64,000 nucleotides of DNA. It comes from Saccharothrix sp. HUAS TT1 (GTDB taxonomy: Bacteria; Actinomycetota; Actinomycetes; Mycobacteriales; Pseudonocardiaceae). The stretch spans positions 4,092,001-4,156,000 of the forward strand of contig NZ_CP160453.1 in NCBI RefSeq assembly GCF_040744945.1, given 5' to 3'. The translations under genes and the position numbers were made by a program. Below the pieces are notes generated by a model. It searched no databases and was not told the DNA's origin. It saw only the letters and a program-made list of their open reading frames with translations. Below, one piece after another: positions 20,424 through 29,702 of the stretch. Positions within the stretch are counted from its first letter, which is position 1; every line of letters starts with the position of its first letter.

Positions 20424-21011
20424 CTACCGGGACTGGAGCGCGTCCACCGCGACGGCCTGCGCGATCACCACGCGGCGGTCGACGTGCGGGTCGGTGATCC
20501 GGATCAGGTAGTGGTCGCGGACCCAGGTCTTCTTGTCCACGCTGAACACCGGCTGCCCGCCGCGGGTGAAGTCGAAGTGGTAGCGGAACGGGAACGGGAT
20601 GTTGTTCACGAACGGCAGGAAGCCCCACAGCCGGCGCAGGATCGCCAGGCCCGCGTTGCGCTCGCTGCCGGTGGCCGTCGGCGCGCCCGGCTGGTCGAGG
20701 TGCCAGGTCGAGTTCGTCAGCGACCGGCCGAAGTCCTTGCGGAAGTGGCCGATGGACTGGCCGTTGCCGTCGACCACGTCGTAGCCGCTGCCGAGGTCGA
20801 TCACCCTGCGCGCCCGGAAGCCCGCGAGCACCTGGTTCCGGCCGGCGTCGGTGTAGATCGTCACCTGCTCCTTGAACGCCATCCGCTTCTGCTCGACGAA
20901 CGCGACGAGCTGACCGGGCTCACCGCCGTGGTCCTCGAAGACCTCGTAGCGGTTCACCATCAAGGTGACTTTCTGGTGCATGTGCAGCACGTTCGTGGCC
21001 GGAGAGAGCAT
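20424..21011 (-). CDS. LURP-one-related / tubby-like fold protein
   Basis: A 195-residue soluble protein of the LURP-one-related/scramblase-like beta-barrel family. Visible features are repeated beta-hairpins (LMVNRYEVFED, VTIYTDAGRNQVLAGFRARRV, YDVVDGNGQSIGHFRKDF) and a C-terminal FSVDKKTWVRDHYLIRI strand pair that fills the barrel. Bacterial members have no settled function; membrane-lipid or phosphoinositide-like binding has been proposed for the fold. The ATG at 21011 follows an AAGGGGGA Shine-Dalgarno. It is divergent from the ROK regulator with a 128-bp gap. Confidence 0.75.
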   Translation of the reverse strand: MLSPATNVLHMHQKVTLMVNRYEVFEDHGGEPGQLVAFVEQKRMAFKEQVTIYTDAGRNQVLAGFRARRVIDLGSGYDVVDGNGQSIGHFRKDFGRSLTNSTWHLDQPGAPTATGSERNAGLAILRRLWGFLPFVNNIPFPFRYHFDFTRGGQPVFSVDKKTWVRDHYLIRITDPHVDRRVVIAQAVAVDALQSR

Positions 21012-21127
21012 CGTGTCCCCCTTGACTGCGGTGGAGTCGCAGTGTCTCACCCGACCGAGTGAAGATCCCCGGTGGGGACCGCCACCGCCCGGCCCCGACG
21101 GCCGCACACCCGGAGGGCCGGTGGCCG

Positions 21128-21133
21128 TAAGTT
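21128..21133 (+). promoter_or_regulatory. -10 box (TAAGTT) of probable leaderless ROK gene
   Basis: TAAGTT lies 6 nt before the ATG at 21140 and there is no Shine-Dalgarno, so the transcript would begin at or next to the start codon. Confidence 0.5.
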
Positions 21134-21139
21134 GTCACC

Positions 21140-22342
21140 ATGAGCGCGACGGGCAGCGGCCAGCAGCCGCGGGTGGTCTCCGGCAGGCAGTCGGAGCTGC
21201 TGGCGCTGCTGCGCGACGAGGGCGCGATGTCCCGGGTGGCGCTGGGCGAGCGGCTGGAGCTGCCCCGGGCCAAGCTGACCGCCGAGCTGGCCAGGCTGGT
21301 CGACGTCGGCCTGGTGCAGGTCGGCGGACCGGCCGCGAGCCGGGGCGGGCGGCGGTCGACGCTCGTCCACCTGGCCGACGACCTGCGCGTGCTCGGGGTG
21401 GACGTGGGCGCGACCTCGGTGACGGTCGCGGTCACCGACGGCCGGTGCGAGGTGCTGGAGAGCCGCAGCGAGGAGTGCGACGTGCGCAGCGGCCCGGCGG
21501 AGGTGCTGAGCCGGGTCGCCGAGCTGGCCGACGTCGTCTACGCCAAGGCGTCGGGCCGGCTCGTCGGCGCGGGCATCGGCCTGCCGGGGCCGGTGAGCTT
21601 CCGCGACGGCATGCCGGTCGCGCCGCCGATCATGCCGGGCTGGGACCGCTACCCCGTGCGCGACGAGCTGGCCGGCCGCTGGGGCTGCCCGGTGACGGTG
21701 GACAACGACGTGAACGCGATGGCGCTGGGCGAGCGGCACGCCGGTGTGGCGAGGTCCCTGGAGGACCTGATCTTCGTCAAGGTCGGCACCGGCATCGGGT
21801 GCGGGATAGTGCTCGGCGGGCGGGTCTACCGCGGCGTGGCCGGCACGGCGGGCGACATCGGGCACATCAAGCTGGACGACTTCGGCCCGGCGTGCGCGTG
21901 CGGCGAGGTCGGCTGCCTGGAGGCGTACTTCGGCGGTTCGGCGCTGGCCCGGGACGCCACCACCCTGGCCCGCAGCGGCCGTTCCGTCGCCCTCTCCACC
22001 GCCCTGGACGCCAAGGGCGTCCTCTCCGCCGAGGACGTGGGCGCGGCCGCCGCCGCGGGCGACTTCGCCGCCGCCAACCTGGTCCGCGAGGGCGGCCGGC
22101 GGCTGGGCCACGTGGTCGCGTCGCTGGTCAGCTTCCTCAACCCGGGCATGGTCGTGATCGGCGGCGGCGTCTCCCGCCTGGGCCACTCCCTGCTGGCCGA
22201 GGTCCGCAGCGCGGTCTACCGCCGCTCCCTGCCGCTGGCGACGGGCAACCTGCCGATCGTGCTCTCCGAGCTGGGCGAGCTGGCCGGCGTGACGGGCGCG
22301 GCCTGGTCCGGGACGGACCGCGCCTTCTCCCCGGCCGGCTGA
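21140..22342 (+). CDS. ROK-family transcriptional regulator
   Basis: A 400-residue NagC/XylR-type regulator. Residues about 15-75 are a winged helix (GRQSELLALLRDEGAMSRVALGERLELPRAKLTAELARLVDVGLV). The sugar-kinase-like ROK domain (about 85-390) has the phosphate-binding DVGATS, a GLPGPV segment, the GTGIGCGIVLGG loop and the zinc motif C-x-C-G-x2-G-C-L-E (CACGEVGCLEAYFGG). It is followed on the same strand by the sugar-transport operon, which has its own degenerate ROK protein, so this intact member is a candidate regulator of that operon. Sugar unknown. Confidence 0.9.
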   Translation: MSATGSGQQPRVVSGRQSELLALLRDEGAMSRVALGERLELPRAKLTAELARLVDVGLVQVGGPAASRGGRRSTLVHLADDLRVLGVDVGATSVTVAVTDGRCEVLESRSEECDVRSGPAEVLSRVAELADVVYAKASGRLVGAGIGLPGPVSFRDGMPVAPPIMPGWDRYPVRDELAGRWGCPVTVDNDVNAMALGERHAGVARSLEDLIFVKVGTGIGCGIVLGGRVYRGVAGTAGDIGHIKLDDFGPACACGEVGCLEAYFGGSALARDATTLARSGRSVALSTALDAKGVLSAEDVGAAAAAGDFAAANLVREGGRRLGHVVASLVSFLNPGMVVIGGGVSRLGHSLLAEVRSAVYRRSLPLATGNLPIVLSELGELAGVTGAAWSGTDRAFSPAG

Positions 22343-22444
22343 CCTCAGCCCGTTCCTCGGCCGACCGGCAGGTCGTGCACACCGCGTTACCGGCCGGGCA
22401 TTTCGCACGCCCTGGTATTCGCGAAAGCAATGCCGAGCTTCTGT

Positions 22445-22482
22445 CAAAAGACGGCCGACTTTTGCAACGAACCGACAAAAGT
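22445..22482 (+). promoter_or_regulatory. Three alternating CAAAAG/CTTTTG half-sites before sugar operon
   Basis: CAAAAG at 22445-22450, CTTTTG at 22459-22464 and CAAAAG at 22476-22481 form two overlapping inverted repeats (the right pair extends to 7 bp, ACTTTTG...CAAAAGT). They lie in an unusually AT-rich patch, 116-153 bp before the degenerate ROK gene. NagC-type ROK proteins bind AT-rich palindromes of this kind, so this is a good operator candidate. Confidence 0.55.
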
Positions 22483-22597
22483 CCGCCGAAGTTCTTGTCA
22501 TGCCGCACGCCCAACTGTCAGGATCGGCCGCAACTCACCCCCGAACGTGAGCTGGACCACCTCGTTCGATCGACTCACCAACGAAGTCGGAGCACCG

Positions 22598-23773
22598 ATG
22601 CGGGCGCAGACCGAAGGCAGCCGCGAGGACAACCTCGCCCTGCTGCTGCGCACCCTCCGCACCCGGGGCCCGCTCTCGCGCGCCCAGCCGGCCACCGGCT
22701 CGGGCCTCTCCGAGGCCACCGTCGCGCCCCTCCTGGCCAATCTCGAACGGCGCGATCTGACCGAAACCGCCGGCGCCACGACCACCCGCGGCAGGCCGGG
22801 CCAACCGGTCCGGCTCCGCGCCGGCGCCGTCTGCGGCATCGGGTTGGAGGTGCGGCCCGGCCACCTCGGCGCGACGGTCACCGACCTGACCGGCGAGGTG
22901 CGCCTGCGCCGCCGGACCAGCTGCGACACCACCGCGCCCGAGCACGTCCCCGACCAGCTCGCCGACCTGACCGGCCGGGTGCCGAGGGACGTGCCGACGG
23001 CCGGCCGGGCGGGTGTCGCGGTCGCCGTCCCCGACCGAGCCGACCGCGCGACCGGCACCGCCACCGCCGACCGGCTGCGCCGGCGCGACGTCTCCGCGGT
23101 GGACGGCCCGGCGGCGCGGACCGGGCTGCCGATCCGCCGGCTCGACGTCGACAACGCCGCCAACCTCGCCGCCTGCGCCGAGCACGACGCCGACCCGGTC
23201 GACCACCTCGTCCACCTGACCGGCGACCACAGCGTGACGGCCGGCGTCATCGCCAGCGGCGCCCTGGCGCGCGGCGCGCGCAACCACGCGGGCGAGATCG
23301 GGCACGTCCCGCTCGGCGCCACCCGCTGCGCCTGCGGCCGACGCGGCTGCTGGGAGACCCGGGTGGGGCTGGACGCGTTCCTGCACGCCTGCGCGCCGCG
23401 CCACGACCGGGTGCACGACCCGGAGCCGGGCGCCGGCGAGCGGATGTCGATCCCGCGCACCCGCGCCGAACGCGGTGACGCGCGCACCCGCGACGCGCCG
23501 CACCGCACGTCCGCCGCGTCGGTGTCCGGCCTCGCCGTCCTGGCCTCCCCGCTCAACCCGCAGAAGATCGTCCTCGGCGGCTGCTTCGCGGTCCTCCAGG
23601 ACCGGCTGGTCGCGCCCCGGCGCGAGGAGCGGACCCGGATCGCGGCCTCCACGCTCGGGTTCGCGGCGGGCGGGAGGGGCGCGGCGCCGGTGGCGCAGCG
23701 CCGCGTGCCGGACGACCCGACCGTCGTGCCCGTGAGGGACGGCAGCGCACCGACAGAAGGGGCCTCGGCATGA
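22598..23773 (+). CDS. Degenerate ROK-family regulator, first gene of sugar ABC operon
   Basis: A 391-residue protein with a ROK-type winged helix (DNLALLLRTLRTRGPLSRAQPATGSGLSEATVAPLLANLERRDL) and a recognisable ROK C-terminal domain. The latter has NHAGEIGHVPLG and the zinc motif CACGRRGCWET. The phosphate-binding DxGxT is replaced (GIGLEVRPGHLGATV), and the C-terminal third is rearranged and rich in Arg and Pro. It may therefore be a ligand-binding but non-kinase repressor, or be decaying. ATG 22598 is preceded by GGAG. Its stop overlaps the ABC ATPase start (ATGA, 23770-23773), coupling it to the transporter. Confidence 0.75.
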   Translation: MRAQTEGSREDNLALLLRTLRTRGPLSRAQPATGSGLSEATVAPLLANLERRDLTETAGATTTRGRPGQPVRLRAGAVCGIGLEVRPGHLGATVTDLTGEVRLRRRTSCDTTAPEHVPDQLADLTGRVPRDVPTAGRAGVAVAVPDRADRATGTATADRLRRRDVSAVDGPAARTGLPIRRLDVDNAANLAACAEHDADPVDHLVHLTGDHSVTAGVIASGALARGARNHAGEIGHVPLGATRCACGRRGCWETRVGLDAFLHACAPRHDRVHDPEPGAGERMSIPRTRAERGDARTRDAPHRTSAASVSGLAVLASPLNPQKIVLGGCFAVLQDRLVAPRREERTRIAASTLGFAAGGRGAAPVAQRRVPDDPTVVPVRDGSAPTEGASA

Positions 23774-25299
23774 CCCTGCTCAGGATGACGGGCATCGGCA
23801 AGACCTTCCCCGGCGTGCGCGCCCTGGACGGCGTCGACCTGGAGGTCGCCGAGGGCGAGGTGCACTGCCTGCTCGGCCAGAACGGCGCGGGCAAGTCGAC
23901 CCTGATCAAGGTGCTGGCCGGCGCGCACCAGCCGGACGAGGGCGAGATCACCTGGCGGGGCGCGCCGACCGCGCTCCCGTCGCCGGTGGCGGCGCTGCGG
24001 CTCGGCATCGCCACCATGTACCAGGAGCTGGACCTCGTCCCGGACGTCTCGGTGGCGGAGAACGTGTTCCTCGGCCACGAGCCCACCCGGTTCGGCTTCA
24101 CTCGCCGCCGGTCGGCCCGCGACCGCGCCCAGGCGCTGATGGCGCGCCTCGGCCACCCGGAGATCAGCCCCGACCGCGAGGTGGGCCTGCTGTCCGCCGC
24201 CGGGCAGCAGCTGGTCTCGATGGCCCGCGCCCTGGTCCACGACGCCCGGCTGATCGTGATGGACGAGCCGACCGCCGCCCTGGCCGCCGACGAGGTGGAC
24301 AACCTGTTCCGCATCGTCGGCGAGCTGACCAGGGACGGTGTCGCAGTCCTCTACATCTCGCACCGCCTCGAAGAGATCCGCCGCATCGGCAGCCGGGTCA
24401 CCGTCCTCAAGGACGGCCGCACGGTCGCCGCGAACCTCCCCGCCGACACCCCCACCTCCGAGCTGGTCGACCTGATGTCCGGCCGCAAGGTCGAGACGGT
24501 CTTCCCGCACCGCGACGCCTCGACCGTGGACACCACGCGCGAGGTGCTGACCGTCACCGGCCTCACCCGTGCGGGCGAGTTCCGCGACGTCGGCTTCCAC
24601 GTGCACGCCGGGGAGGTGCTGGGCATCGCGGGCCTGGTCGGCGCGGGTCGCAGCGAGATCCTGGAGACCGTGTTCGGCGCGCGGAAGCCGGACGCCGGGC
24701 ACATCGCGGTCGACGGGAAGCCGGTCCGGCCGGGCAGCGTCGTCGCGGCCGTCAAGGCGGGCATCGGCCTGGCCCCGGAGGAGCGCAAGGCGCAGGGCCT
24801 GCTGCTGGACCTGTCGGTCGCGCACAACGTGACCCTGTCCAGCCTGGCCGCCTACAGCCGGGCCGGTTTCGTGGACCGGGCACGTGAGCTGAACGACTCC
24901 AGGGCCACCCTGGAACGGCTCGACCTGCGGCCCGCCGACCCGAGGCGGCTCGTCTCCGAGTTCTCCGGCGGCAACCAGCAGAAGGCCGTGGTGGCGCGCT
25001 GGCTGATCCGGGGCTGCAAGGTGCTCCTGCTGGACGAGCCGACCCGCGGCGTGGACGTCGGCGCGCGCGCCGAGCTGTACCGGGTCGTCCACGAACTGGC
25101 CGCGGCCGGCGTGGCCGTGGTGCTGGTGTCCAGCGAGGTCGCCGAAGTCCTCGGCCTCGCCGACCGGGTGCTGGTGCTGCGCGACGGAGAAGTGGTGGCG
25201 GACCGGGCGGCAGCCGAGCTGACCGAGTCCGCCGTGCTGGACATGGTGATGGCGGGCAGCGCCGTCACCGAGGGTGTTGCGACCGAGGAGGTCCTGTGA
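23770..25299 (+). CDS. CUT2-type sugar ABC transporter ATPase (RbsA/XylG-like)
   Basis: A 509-residue double nucleotide-binding protein that powers monosaccharide import. NBD1 has an intact Walker A (GQNGAGKST, K42) and MDEPTAAL. NBD2 has the degenerate Walker A (GLVGAGRSE, no lysine) that is normal for RbsA, XylG and MglA, and keeps FSGGNQQK and LLDEPTRGVD. It overlaps the ROK gene by 4 bp upstream and the permease by 4 bp (GTGA) downstream. Substrate class is a five- or six-carbon sugar or polyol; the exact one is not evident. Confidence 0.93.
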   Translation: MTLLRMTGIGKTFPGVRALDGVDLEVAEGEVHCLLGQNGAGKSTLIKVLAGAHQPDEGEITWRGAPTALPSPVAALRLGIATMYQELDLVPDVSVAENVFLGHEPTRFGFTRRRSARDRAQALMARLGHPEISPDREVGLLSAAGQQLVSMARALVHDARLIVMDEPTAALAADEVDNLFRIVGELTRDGVAVLYISHRLEEIRRIGSRVTVLKDGRTVAANLPADTPTSELVDLMSGRKVETVFPHRDASTVDTTREVLTVTGLTRAGEFRDVGFHVHAGEVLGIAGLVGAGRSEILETVFGARKPDAGHIAVDGKPVRPGSVVAAVKAGIGLAPEERKAQGLLLDLSVAHNVTLSSLAAYSRAGFVDRARELNDSRATLERLDLRPADPRRLVSEFSGGNQQKAVVARWLIRGCKVLLLDEPTRGVDVGARAELYRVVHELAAAGVAVVLVSSEVAEVLGLADRVLVLRDGEVVADRAAAELTESAVLDMVMAGSAVTEGVATEEVL

Positions 25300-26303
25300 C
25301 CGAGACCGGGGTCCTCGACCCGAAGACCGCCTCACCCGGGAGCGGGCGCCCGCGCCGGCGCAACCTCGACCTGAGGTTGACCGGCCTGCTCGGCGTGCTG
25401 GTCGTGCTGTGCGTCGTCGGGTACGCGACCCGGCCGGACAGCTTCCTCACCGAGGCGAACATCTCGACGATGCTGCGGCTGGCCGCGGCGATCGGCGTGG
25501 TGAGCGTCGGCATGACGTTCGTGATCATCAGCGGCGGCATCGACCTGTCCGTCGGCTCGATCGTGGCGCTGTCCGGCGTGTGGATGACCACCGTCGCCAC
25601 CCAGGCCTACGGGCCGGTGGTGATGGTGCTGTGCGGCCTGCTGGTCGGGCTGGGCTGCGGCCTGGTCAACGGGGTGCTGATCTCCTACGGCAGGATCGTG
25701 CCGTTCATCGCCACCCTCGCCATGTACGCGTCGGCGAAGGGCCTGGCCGAACGGCTCTCCGGCAGGCGGACCCAGGTGGTCACCGAGACCGGGTTCAGCA
25801 CGTTCTTCCGCGGCGACCTGCTCGGCGTCCCGGTGCTGATCTGGATGCTGGCCGCGGTGTTCGCGGTCGGCTGGGTGGTGCTCAACCGCACCACGTTCGG
25901 CCGGCGCACGTTCGCCGTCGGCGGCAACGCCGAGGCCGCCCGGCTGGCGGGCATCGACGTCCGGCGGCACACCGCGCTGGTGTACGGCATCGCCGGGCTG
26001 TGCTGCGGCATCGCCGCGATCATGGTCGTCGCCCGCACCACCTCGGGCGCGTCCACCAACGGCATGTTCTACGAGCTGGACGCGATCGCCGCGGTCGTCA
26101 TCGGCGGCACCCTGCTCAGCGGCGGCCGCGGTTCGCTGATCGGCACGCTGATCGGCGTCCTCATCTTCACCGTGGTGGGCAACATCTTCACCCAGAACAA
26201 CCTCGACACCGACATCCAGAACATCGCCAAGGGCGTGATCATCGTCGCCGCGGTGCTCCTGCAGCGCACCACCGCCCGCCGCCGCGGCTCGCACGCCACC
26301 TGA
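25296..26303 (+). CDS. CUT2-type sugar ABC transporter permease (RbsC-like)
   Basis: A 335-residue integral membrane protein with 8-10 predicted helices and the family signatures ISGGIDLSVGSIVALSGV and the late AVVIGGTLLSGGRGSLIGTLIGVL loop that contacts the ATPase. The cytoplasmic N-terminus (about 30 residues) is polar. The GTG start overlaps the ATPase stop. One permease gene implies a homodimeric channel, as in ribose transporters. Confidence 0.93.
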   Translation: MTETGVLDPKTASPGSGRPRRRNLDLRLTGLLGVLVVLCVVGYATRPDSFLTEANISTMLRLAAAIGVVSVGMTFVIISGGIDLSVGSIVALSGVWMTTVATQAYGPVVMVLCGLLVGLGCGLVNGVLISYGRIVPFIATLAMYASAKGLAERLSGRRTQVVTETGFSTFFRGDLLGVPVLIWMLAAVFAVGWVVLNRTTFGRRTFAVGGNAEAARLAGIDVRRHTALVYGIAGLCCGIAAIMVVARTTSGASTNGMFYELDAIAAVVIGGTLLSGGRGSLIGTLIGVLIFTVVGNIFTQNNLDTDIQNIAKGVIIVAAVLLQRTTARRRGSHAT

Positions 26304-26369
26304 CCCACCGGAACCAGATCCACCGATCCACCCGACCCACCCGATCCACCCCGACCCACCCGATCACCG
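26304..26369 (+). repeat. Short GATCCACC/CGACCCACC repeats before binding-protein gene
   Basis: About six degenerate 9-11-bp units (CGATCCACC, CGACCCACC) fill the gap between permease and binding-protein genes. They leave the GGAG Shine-Dalgarno at 26377-26380 free. On RNA this would be an unstructured C-rich spacer, perhaps allowing independent high translation of the binding protein. Confidence 0.6.
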
Positions 26370-26387
26370 ACGCCCGGGAGTACTGCC

Positions 26388-27434
26388 ATGCCTTCACTCG
26401 ACCGCCGCCGCTTCCTGTGGGGCACCACCGCCGTGGGCGCCGCCGCCGTGCTGGCCGGCTGCACCTCCAACGAGTCCGCGAACACCGCGCCGAACGCCGT
26501 CGCGGGCAGCTCCGGCGAGAACAGCCAGCCGGGCAAGCAGGTCACCATCGGCTTCTCCGCGCCCGCCGCCGACCACGGCTGGATGGCCGCGATGACGAAG
26601 AACGCCAAGGCGCAGGCCGACCGGTTCTCGGACGTCACGTTCAAGGCCACCGAGGGCACCAACGACGTCAACCAGCAGATCGGCCAGGTCGAGACGCTGA
26701 TCAACGACAAGGTCGACGTGCTGGTCGTGCTGCCGTTCGACGGCAAGGCGCTCACCGAGGTCGGCCGGCAGGCCATGGACGCGGGCATCCAGGTCATCAA
26801 CCTCGACCGCGTCTTCGACACCCCGCTGGCCTACCGGCTGTGGATCGGCGGCGACAACTACCGGATGGGCGTCAACGCGGGCGAGTACATCGCGAGCCAG
26901 ATGAAGGCCAAGAACATCAGCAGCCCGGTCATCGGCGAGGTCGCGGGCATCGACTCGCTGCCGCTGACGCAGGAGCGCAGCAAGGGCTTCCGGGACGCCC
27001 TGGCGAAGGCGGGCTTCGCGGTCGGCCCGCGCGTCTCGGCGGCGTTCACCTCCGAGTCCGGCGAGCAGCAGACCGCCAACCTGCTGCAGTCCGCGCCGAA
27101 GCTGGACGCGCTGTGGAACCACGACGACGACCAGGGCATCGGCGTGCTGGCGGCGATCGACAGCGCGAGCCGCACCGAGTTCGTCATGGTCGGCGGCGCG
27201 GGCTCGCGCAACATGATGGACCTGATCAAGGCCGACAGCGGCGTGGTCAAGGCCACCGTGCTCTACAGCCCGTCGATGTCGTCCTCGGCGATCGCCCTGG
27301 CCCGGCTGCTCGGCCAGACCAAGGGCATCGGCGACATGGCCGAGCACGACATCCCCGCGTCCATCACCACCTACTCCGCCGTGGTGACCAAGGAGAACGT
27401 CGACCAGTACTTCGACGTCGGCTTCGACTCCTGA
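26388..27434 (+). CDS. Lipoprotein sugar-binding protein of CUT2 transporter
   Basis: A 348-residue periplasmic-binding protein of the ribose/galactose type. The signal peptide combines a Tat motif (DRRRFLWG) with a lipobox (VLAGC, Cys25), so it is exported and lipid-anchored on the outer face of the membrane. The mature part has TIGFSAPAADHGWMAAM, DVLVVLPFDGKAL, VINLDR and a hinge-spanning NHDDDQGIGVLAAI. It delivers the sugar to the permease. ATG 26388 has GGAG 7 nt upstream. Confidence 0.92.
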   Translation: MPSLDRRRFLWGTTAVGAAAVLAGCTSNESANTAPNAVAGSSGENSQPGKQVTIGFSAPAADHGWMAAMTKNAKAQADRFSDVTFKATEGTNDVNQQIGQVETLINDKVDVLVVLPFDGKALTEVGRQAMDAGIQVINLDRVFDTPLAYRLWIGGDNYRMGVNAGEYIASQMKAKNISSPVIGEVAGIDSLPLTQERSKGFRDALAKAGFAVGPRVSAAFTSESGEQQTANLLQSAPKLDALWNHDDDQGIGVLAAIDSASRTEFVMVGGAGSRNMMDLIKADSGVVKATVLYSPSMSSSAIALARLLGQTKGIGDMAEHDIPASITTYSAVVTKENVDQYFDVGFDS

Positions 27435-27446
27435 CCCGGTTCAGAT

Positions 27447-27470
27447 CCCGCGGGGTCCAGACCCCGCGGG
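27447..27470 (+). other. Intra-operon hairpin between binding protein and catabolic genes
   Basis: A perfect 10-bp stem (27447-27456 with 27461-27470, CCAG loop) 12 bp after the binding-protein stop. It may stabilise the upstream mRNA or partly terminate transcription, giving more transporter than enzyme. Confidence 0.6.
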
Positions 27471-27498
27471 GTTCAGGTACTGCTGTGAAAGGCTGCTG

Positions 27499-28638
27499 AT
27501 GACGGAAGAGATCGGCGTGGGCATGGTGGGCCACGCGTTCATGGGCGCGGTGCACTCCCACGCCTGGCGCAGCGTCCACCGGTTCTTCGACGTGCCCCTG
27601 ACGCCCCGCCTGGCCGCTGTCGGCGGCCGTGACGCGGTCCGCACCAAGGAGGCGGCGGCCAAGTACGGCTGGTCCGCCGTCGAGACCGACTGGCGCGCCC
27701 TGGTCGCCCGGGACGACGTCGGTCTCGTCGACATCTGCACCCCCGGCGACACGCACGCCGAGATCGCCATCGCCGCGCTGGCCGCCGGCAAGCACGTGCT
27801 GTGCGAGAAACCGCTGGCCAACACGGTGGCCGAGGCCGAGGCGATGACGGCCGCCGCCGAGGAGGCGGCCCGGCGCGGCGTCCGGTCCATGGTCGCGTTC
27901 AACTACCGGCGGGTGCCCGCGATCGCGCTGGCCCGCCGGCTGGTGGAGGAGGGCCGGATCGGCGAGGTCCGGCACGTGCGCGCGGTGTACCTGCAGGACT
28001 GGCTGTCCGACCCGGAGTCGCCGATGACGTGGCGGCTGCGGCGGGAGAAGGCCGGTTCCGGCGCGCTGGGCGACCTCGGCGCGCACATCGTGGACGCGGC
28101 CCAGTACGTCACCGGCGACCTGATCACCGGCGTCAGCGCCACCACCGAGACGTTCGTCCGCTCCCGGCCCGACGGCGACGGGCGCGGCGAGGTGACCGTG
28201 GACGACGCGGCGGTGTTCCTGGCCCGCTTCTCGTCCGGCGCGCTGGGCACGTTCGAGGCGACCAGGTACGCCCTGGGGCGCAAGAACGCGATGCGGCTGG
28301 AGGTCAACGGCACCCGCGGCAGCCTGGCGTTCGACTTCGAGTCGATGAACGAGCTGTCGGTGTTCTCGGCCGACGACGGCTCGTCGGCCGGGTTCCGGCG
28401 GGTGCTGGTGACCGAGGCCGACCACCCCTACGTCGGCGCGTGGTGGCCGCCGGGGCACGTCATCGGCTACGAGCACACGTTCACCCACGAGGCGGCGGAC
28501 TTCCTGACCGCCATCGGCGAGGGCGTCGACCCGGCGCCGAGCTTCGCCGACGGGTTGCGGGTGCAGCGGGTGCTGGCGGCGGTGGAGGAGAGTGCCGGGC
28601 AGCAGTCGACGTGGACCACGATTGGAGAGACGCGATGA
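27499..28638 (+). CDS. Gfo/Idh/MocA-family NAD(P)-dependent oxidoreductase
   Basis: A 379-residue dehydrogenase. The N-terminal Rossmann fold ([19 protein letters not shown]) binds NAD(P), and the CEKPLANTV segment carries the family EKP motif. The C-terminal alpha/beta domain has the [17 protein letters not shown] and [17 protein letters not shown] motifs, with the catalytic Asp/His region of inositol- and glucoside-dehydrogenase-like members. It would oxidise the imported sugar or polyol, often at C3. Its stop overlaps the next start (ATGA), tying it to the isomerase-like enzyme. Confidence 0.9.
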   Translation: MTEEIGVGMVGHAFMGAVHSHAWRSVHRFFDVPLTPRLAAVGGRDAVRTKEAAAKYGWSAVETDWRALVARDDVGLVDICTPGDTHAEIAIAALAAGKHVLCEKPLANTVAEAEAMTAAAEEAARRGVRSMVAFNYRRVPAIALARRLVEEGRIGEVRHVRAVYLQDWLSDPESPMTWRLRREKAGSGALGDLGAHIVDAAQYVTGDLITGVSATTETFVRSRPDGDGRGEVTVDDAAVFLARFSSGALGTFEATRYALGRKNAMRLEVNGTRGSLAFDFESMNELSVFSADDGSSAGFRRVLVTEADHPYVGAWWPPGHVIGYEHTFTHEAADFLTAIGEGVDPAPSFADGLRVQRVLAAVEESAGQQSTWTTIGETR

Positions 28639-29639
28639 GCCGACCTGTCACGCTGTTCACCGGACAGTGGGCCGACCTGCCGTTAGAGGAGGTGTGCCGG
28701 CTCGCCTCCGGGTGGGGCTACGACGGGTTGGAGATCGCCTGCGCCGGCGACCACTTCGAGGTGGACAAGGCGTTGGCGGACGACGACTACGTGCCCGCGA
28801 AGCGCGCCTTGCTCGAGAAGTATGGGCTGGACGTGTGGACGATCTCCAACCACCTCGTCGGCCAGGCCGTGTGCGACGACCCGATCGACTTCCGGCACCA
28901 GGCGATCCTGCCGTCCCGGATCTGGGGCGACGGGTCGGAGGAGGGCGTGCGCGAGCGCGCGGCGGCCGAGATGGCCGACACGGCGCGGGCGGCGGCCCGG
29001 CTCGGCGTGGACACCGTCGTCGGCTTCACCGGGTCCTCCACCTGGAAGTACGTGGCGATGTTCCCGCCCGTGTCGCAGGCCGTGATCGACGAGGGCTACG
29101 CCGACTTCGCCCGGCGCTGGAACCCGATCCTGGACGTCTTCGACGAGGTGGGCGTGCGGTTCGCGCACGAAGTCCACCCGTCCGAGATCGCCTACGACTA
29201 CTGGACGACCCGCAAGGCGCTGGACGCGGTGGGCAACCGGCCCGCGTTCGGGCTGAACTGGGACCCGTCGCACTTCGTCTGGCAGGACCTGGACCCGGTC
29301 GGGTTCATCCTCGACTTCGCCGACCGGATCTACCACGTGGACTGCAAGGACACGAAGAAGCGCTTCGACGGCCGCAACGGCCGGCTCGGCTCGCACCTGG
29401 CGTGGGCCGACCCGCGGCGCGGCTGGGACTTCGTGTCCACCGGGCACGGCGACGTGCCGTGGGAGGAGTCGTTCCGGGCGTTGAACGCGATCGGCTACAG
29501 CGGGCCGATCTCGGTCGAGTGGGAGGACGCCGGGATGGACCGGCTGCGCGGCGCGGAGGAGGCGGTCGGGTTCATCCGGCGGCACCTGTTCGACCCGCCC
29601 GCCGCCTCGTTCGACGCCGCGTTCAGCACGGGGGAGTGA
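28635..29639 (+). CDS. Xylose-isomerase-like TIM-barrel sugar isomerase/epimerase
   Basis: A 334-residue AP-endonuclease-2/xylose-isomerase-like barrel. Metal-ligand positions fall in [23 protein letters not shown] and the final SVEWEDAG. Partners of Gfo/Idh enzymes in this arrangement isomerise or open the keto-sugar. ATG 28635 overlaps the previous stop, with GGAGAG upstream. It is the last gene of the six-gene operon that ends at the hairpin at 29645-29674. Exact reaction unknown. Confidence 0.88.
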   Translation: MSRPVTLFTGQWADLPLEEVCRLASGWGYDGLEIACAGDHFEVDKALADDDYVPAKRALLEKYGLDVWTISNHLVGQAVCDDPIDFRHQAILPSRIWGDGSEEGVRERAAAEMADTARAAARLGVDTVVGFTGSSTWKYVAMFPPVSQAVIDEGYADFARRWNPILDVFDEVGVRFAHEVHPSEIAYDYWTTRKALDAVGNRPAFGLNWDPSHFVWQDLDPVGFILDFADRIYHVDCKDTKKRFDGRNGRLGSHLAWADPRRGWDFVSTGHGDVPWEESFRALNAIGYSGPISVEWEDAGMDRLRGAEEAVGFIRRHLFDPPAASFDAAFSTGE

Positions 29640-29644
29640 CGCCT

Positions 29645-29674
29645 CCGCCCACGGGTCGCGCGACCCGTGGGCGG
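29645..29674. terminator. Terminator at end of sugar operon
   Basis: A perfect 13-bp stem (29645-29657 with 29662-29674, GCGC loop) lies just after the isomerase stop and before the convergent P450 gene, so it can act in both directions. Confidence 0.88.
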
Positions 29675-29702
29675 GACTTCCCCGCCTGCCCGGCCCTCGG
29701 GC

